Assembly (NCBI GenBank): GCA_004558185.1
Contig: SFDP01000010.1
Span: forward strand, 1 to 64,000
Direction: 5' to 3'
From: Lachnospiraceae bacterium
Lineage (GTDB): Bacteria; Bacillota; Clostridia; Lachnospirales; Lachnospiraceae
DNA length: 64,000 bases
In this document: positions 59,701-64,000 of the stretch, piece by piece
Layout of the letters: each line of letters starts with the position of its first letter
How positions within the stretch are numbered: the stretch's first letter is position 1
The notes under the pieces: model-generated
Seen by the model: the letters and a program-made list of their open reading frames with translations, nothing else
Told to the model about the DNA's origin: nothing
The model's database searches: none
Program-made: the position numbers and the translations under genes

Positions 59701-62700
59701 AAGAGATAAAGAGATCATCCATCAGGTACAGAGCATTACCGATTATCATACGGTAAAGACCATGGACAGGGAAGAAGCCGTTAAGGCAGGTCTGTATCAG
59801 GTGATCGGCAAAGAAATCGATGATGCCTACATGGCAGAGCTGAAAAAACAGATCATCCATCCGGAAATCATTCAGGAGGTGGCAGACGACATCAGGATCG
59901 TTTATTCTCCCTTCAACGGAACCGGGAATATTCCCGCCAGAAGAATCTTGAGTGAGCTGGGCTATAAGAACGTTTATGTGGTAAAAGAGCAGGAGCTTCC
60001 GGACCCCAATTTTACGACTTTGGATTATCCGAATCCGGAGGACCCCAAGGCCTTTACACTGGCTCTGAAGCTGGCCAGGGAAAAGAATGCGGATATCGTA
60101 TTGGCAACAGACCCGGATGCGGATCGTCTGGGAATCTATGCTCTGGATACCAAATCAGGAGAGTATGTCTCTTTTACAGGAAATATGTCCGGTATGCTGA
60201 TTGCCGAGTATCTGTTCAGGGAAAAGAAGGCAACAGGAACCATGCCTCCCAATCCTGCCCTGATCAAGACGATCGTAACCACCAATATGGCAGATGCCAT
60301 TGCCCAGGATTACGATGCCGGACTGATTGAGGTATTGACCGGCTTCAAGTACATCGGTGAACAGATCAAGCTGTTCGAGGAGACCGGCTGCAACAGCTAT
60401 GTGTTCGGCCTGGAGGAAAGCTATGGCTGTCTGGCAGGTACCCATGCCAGAGATAAGGATGCCATTGTGGCGGTGATGTGCCTTTGTGAGGTAGCAGCCT
60501 GGTGCAAAAAGCAGGGAATTACCCTGTGGGATCAGATGCTGAGGCTTTACGAAAAATACGGCTATTTTAAAGAGGACTTGTATACCATCACGCTGAAAGG
60601 TATTGACGGCTCCAGGCAGATTCAGGAGATGATGGACAAATTAAGGAGTAACCCGCCCAAGGAGTTTGGAGAGCTGAAGGTAGTTTCCGTGAGAGACTAT
60701 GAAACCGGTGAGGTTACTGATATGGCAACCGGGGAGAAGACTTCCACAGGCCTTCCCAAGTCTAACGTATTATACTTTGATCTGACGGAGGATTCCTGGT
60801 GCTGTGCAAGACCGTCGGGAACGGAGCCTAAGATCAAGTTTTACATGGGGGTAAAGGGCAACAGTCTGGAGGATGCAGCCAGAAAGAATGCGGCCTTGAC
60901 GGAAAGTCTGAAAGCATACTTATAAGAAAGAGAAGCAAGGAAAAGGGCTGTTGCGTTCACTGCGACAGCCTTCTTTCAGAAATGGAAGGTAAGGATGAGC
61001 GGTGTATTCAACAGAAGCAATCTGAAGAAAACCATTTACTACCTGAAAAGAAACGGAATAAGAGCTGCTCTGGCTGCCATAAGAGAGAGAACCCAGGCAG
61101 CCTATATGGCAGATTATCGCTATCAGGAGCCGGAGGAGGAAGAGCTGAACAGGCAAAGGAGCAGACTGTGGGAGAATCCCGTAGTGTTCAGCATTTTGGT
61201 ACCCGCCTTTGAAACCCCAAGGGTTTTTCTGGAACAGCTTGCAGCTTCCCTGCAGGCCCAGACCTACCCCCACTGGGAACTGCTTATCGGGGACGCCAGT
61301 GAATCCGACGGAGTGAGACAGACGGTGGCTTTATGGAAGGATGAAAGAATCCGCTACTTTCCCTTAACGCAGAACGGAGGGATCAGTGAGAACAGCAACC
61401 AGTTGCTTCCCAAGGCAGAGGGAGATTATGTGGGGCTTCTGGATCATGACGATTTCCTTACCTCTGATGCCCTGTTTCACATGGCTATGGCGATAGAAAG
61501 AGGAAGACAGGAGAAAAGGGAATATGGGTTTCTCTATTCCGATGAAGATAAATGTGATGAGGCAGGAAAGGCTTTCTATGAGCCTCATCTAAAAACGGAC
61601 TTTAATCTGGACCTGTTTTTGACGAATAATTATGTGTGCCATTTTTTGGTGATGAAGCGGGAGCTGATACAGGAGTTAGGCTTTCGTAAAGCCTATGACG
61701 GCGCCCAGGACTATGATCTGGGTCTGAGGGCGGTGGCCCGGTTGATGAAGGAAGGAAAGAAAGCGGAGGAGGCTGTCTGTCATGTTTCGGGAGTGCTTTA
61801 CCATTGGCGCTGCCATGCTTCCTCTACGGCAGCTAATCCCGAAAGCAAGGCCTATGCCTATGAGGCAGGGAAACGAGCTTTGGAGGATTTCCTCCGGCAG
61901 CAGGGTTGGCAGGCTAAGGTAAGCCATATGCGTCATGTTGGATTTTACCGGGTAGACTATGAAGGCGGGATATTCGCTCAGAGGCCGGATGTGGCGGCAA
62001 TGGGAGGGAAAGTGATAAGCAGGGGAAGGATTATGGCTACTGCTTTTGACCCAAATAATGAGCCCCTCTATGAAGGACTGCCTGCCTCCTACAGCGGCTA
62101 TATGCAGCGGGCAGTGCTGACTCAGGATGTGAGCTGCCTGGATATGGATTATTGGAAAATAAATCCAAAATATGAAAAATTAATTGAAACTTTTTCGGAA
62201 GAAATTGCATCTAAAGAAGGTGAGGACAGGCTCGTGCTGCAAAAAAAGCTGTGTGAAAAGCTGATCAGTCTGGGTTATCGCCTGTATTGGGATCCCGAGT
62301 GGATACGCAGGAAAGAGGAGAGATAACCATGAAAACCACTGTGATTATTCCCAATTATAATGGGATGAGCTATCTGGAGGACTGCATGAAGGCATTGAAA
62401 GCGGATACCTCTGCAAAGTTTCGGATATGTATCGTGGACAATGGCTCCACAGATGGCTCACTGGAATGGATCAGACAAAACTGCCCGGAGGCAGAGCTGA
62501 TTGCCATGGGAGAGAACACCGGCTTTTGCAAAGCGGTAAATGTGGGGATAGAGGCTGCCCAAACACCCTATGTGCTTTTATTGAATAATGATACACAGGT
62601 AGTTACAGGTTTTGTAAAAGCCCTGGAAGAGGCTCTGGAAGAATGGGACAGGGCTTTTTCGGTTTCTGCAAAAATGCTGGACATGAAGCAGCCTCATTTA

Positions 62701-64000
62701 CTGGATGGGGCAGGGGACCTATATTGTGCACTGGGCTGGGCCTTTGCAAGAGGAAAGGGAAAGGAGGCAGCCCGATATTTTACCCGGGAGGGAGAAATTT
62801 TTTCTGCCTGTGCAGGAGCGGCAATTTACCGAAGAGATCTGATTGAAGGGCTGGGATATTTTGACGAGAATCATTTTGCCTATCTGGAAGACTGTGATCT
62901 GGGCTATCGGGCACAGCTTCATGGCTATCGAAACTATTATTCCCCCCAAGCGGTGGTCTGCCATGCGGGAAGCGGAGCTACAGGCTCCAGGCATAATGAA
63001 TTCAAGGTAAGGCTTTCCTCCCGAAACAGTGTGTATCTGATTTATAAGAATATGCCTCTCTGGCAGATCGTATTGAATGGCCCGCTGCTTCTTTCGGGCT
63101 TTTTAGTCAAGTATTTCTTTTTTTTGAAAAAAGGGCTTGGCAAAATTTATTGGAGAGGCTGTCTTTCAGGCATTCGCTTATGCAGAAGGGAAGGAAAAAG
63201 CAAAAAGCAGGATTTTTCAAAGATCTCTAAAAGGGAGCTGTTCAGAATTCAGATCATGCTGTGGGGGAATATCTGGCGAAGATTTATTTCTTAGGAAGAT
63301 GCAAAGAATGAGGCCTAAATAAATTTCAGTTGTACTTTCTTTCAGAATATTGTAGAATATTTCCTATGTATAGAATTGGGTGACTGATATGATTAAAGAC
63401 AACCAGAAATATTTCAATCGATTGCATGTGCTGTTAGATGCCCTGGCGGTAGCCGGTTCCTATCTGCTGGCCTGGTATCTGAAGATGGCCGGTCCCTTTG
63501 CTGAAGAAGGTGTGGGAACTCTTCCCATGAACATCTATTTCAGTGCGCTGTATTTTCTGGTACCCGGATACATTATTCTTTATTATTGGTACAAGCTGTA
63601 TACACCGAAGCGTTCTCAGACCCTGGAGCGGGAGATCATTGATATTTTTAAGGCAAACCTTACAGGGGTAGCAGGCTTCATGATTTGCCTGACAGCCTTT
63701 AAGATAACCGATTTCTCCAGGGGACTGATCGGAATCTTTTTCGTACTGAATATGACCTTTACCCTTACCTTTCGAATCGTACTGCGCAAGGTTTTGCGTT
63801 ATTTTCGAAAGAAGGGCTACAACCTGAAATATATTCTGCTGGTGGGGTATTCCCGGGCGGCAGAAGAATATATTAATCGAATCAACGCCAATCCCCAATG
63901 GGGCTATGTGGTTCGGGGCATTCTGGACAATCATGTTCCGACGGGAACCATGTACCGGGGGGTAAAGGTGCTGGGCAGCATAGAGAATCTTGAGGTGATT

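Overview
The window looks like a chromosomal segment of a motile, Gram-positive anaerobe of the Clostridia, most likely a Lachnospiraceae relative. The support is strong AGGAGG ribosome sites with frequent TTG/GTG starts, a type II fatty acid operon using FabK as the enoyl reductase, a FliW-CsrA pair among late flagellar genes, several radical-SAM/ferredoxin type proteins, and GH25 lysozymes beside a rhamnose-type wall polysaccharide locus. I assign no genus. I found no rRNA, tRNA, CRISPR array, transposase gene or prophage.

Layout. (1) 1-10610: a fatty acid synthesis operon, acpP-accB-accC-accD-accA-fabH-fabK-fabD-fabG-fabF-fabZ, followed by a MarR/FabT-like regulator and thymidine kinase, running from a consensus sigma-A promoter (169-197) to a terminator (10572-10606). 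The promoter is bracketed by two copies of one AT-rich palindrome, probably the regulator's operators. (2) 10687-16460: an amino-acid (probably cystine) ABC transporter with two PLP enzymes of sulfur amino acid metabolism, behind a promoter carrying a dyad. (3) 16441-24133: a flavodoxin/ferredoxin protein, a NirJ2/AhbD-like radical SAM protein with an iron/heme-type ABC transporter, and a calcium-type P-ATPase. (4) 24394-27980: a DhaS-like TetR regulator, an unrecognised protein, and a divergent phosphoribosyltransferase-like/exporter pair, linked by two matching operator-like dyads. (5) 28093-40580: a chemoreceptor, an HD hydrolase and the late flagellar block flgM-flgN-flgK-flgK-flgL-fliW-csrA-flaG-fliD-fliS-fliT-like, with two sigma-28-type promoters and a likely CsrA hairpin. 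(6) 40600-43660: a secreted serine protease-like lipoprotein, an SGNH-type protein, a two-gene SMR/EamA transporter and a small zinc-ribbon protein. (7) 43774-64000: a cell wall and surface polysaccharide region with two membrane-anchored GH25 lysozymes, rmlB/A/C, an ABC polysaccharide exporter (Wzm/Wzt type), a methyltransferase-kinase protein resembling the WbdD chain terminator, four GT2-family proteins, a phosphohexomutase and the start of a polyprenyl-phosphate sugar phosphotransferase cut by the window end.

The candidates most worth a second look are the WbdD-like methyltransferase-kinase next to a Wzt with a C-terminal domain (a chain-termination/export system in a Gram-positive), the TetR/DhaS-like local regulon at 24394-27980, the FabT-type double operator, and three families of short dispersed repeats (a foldback element with CTTTTGACCCT ends, a 137-bp element with terminal inverted repeats, and a recurring ribosome-site leader).
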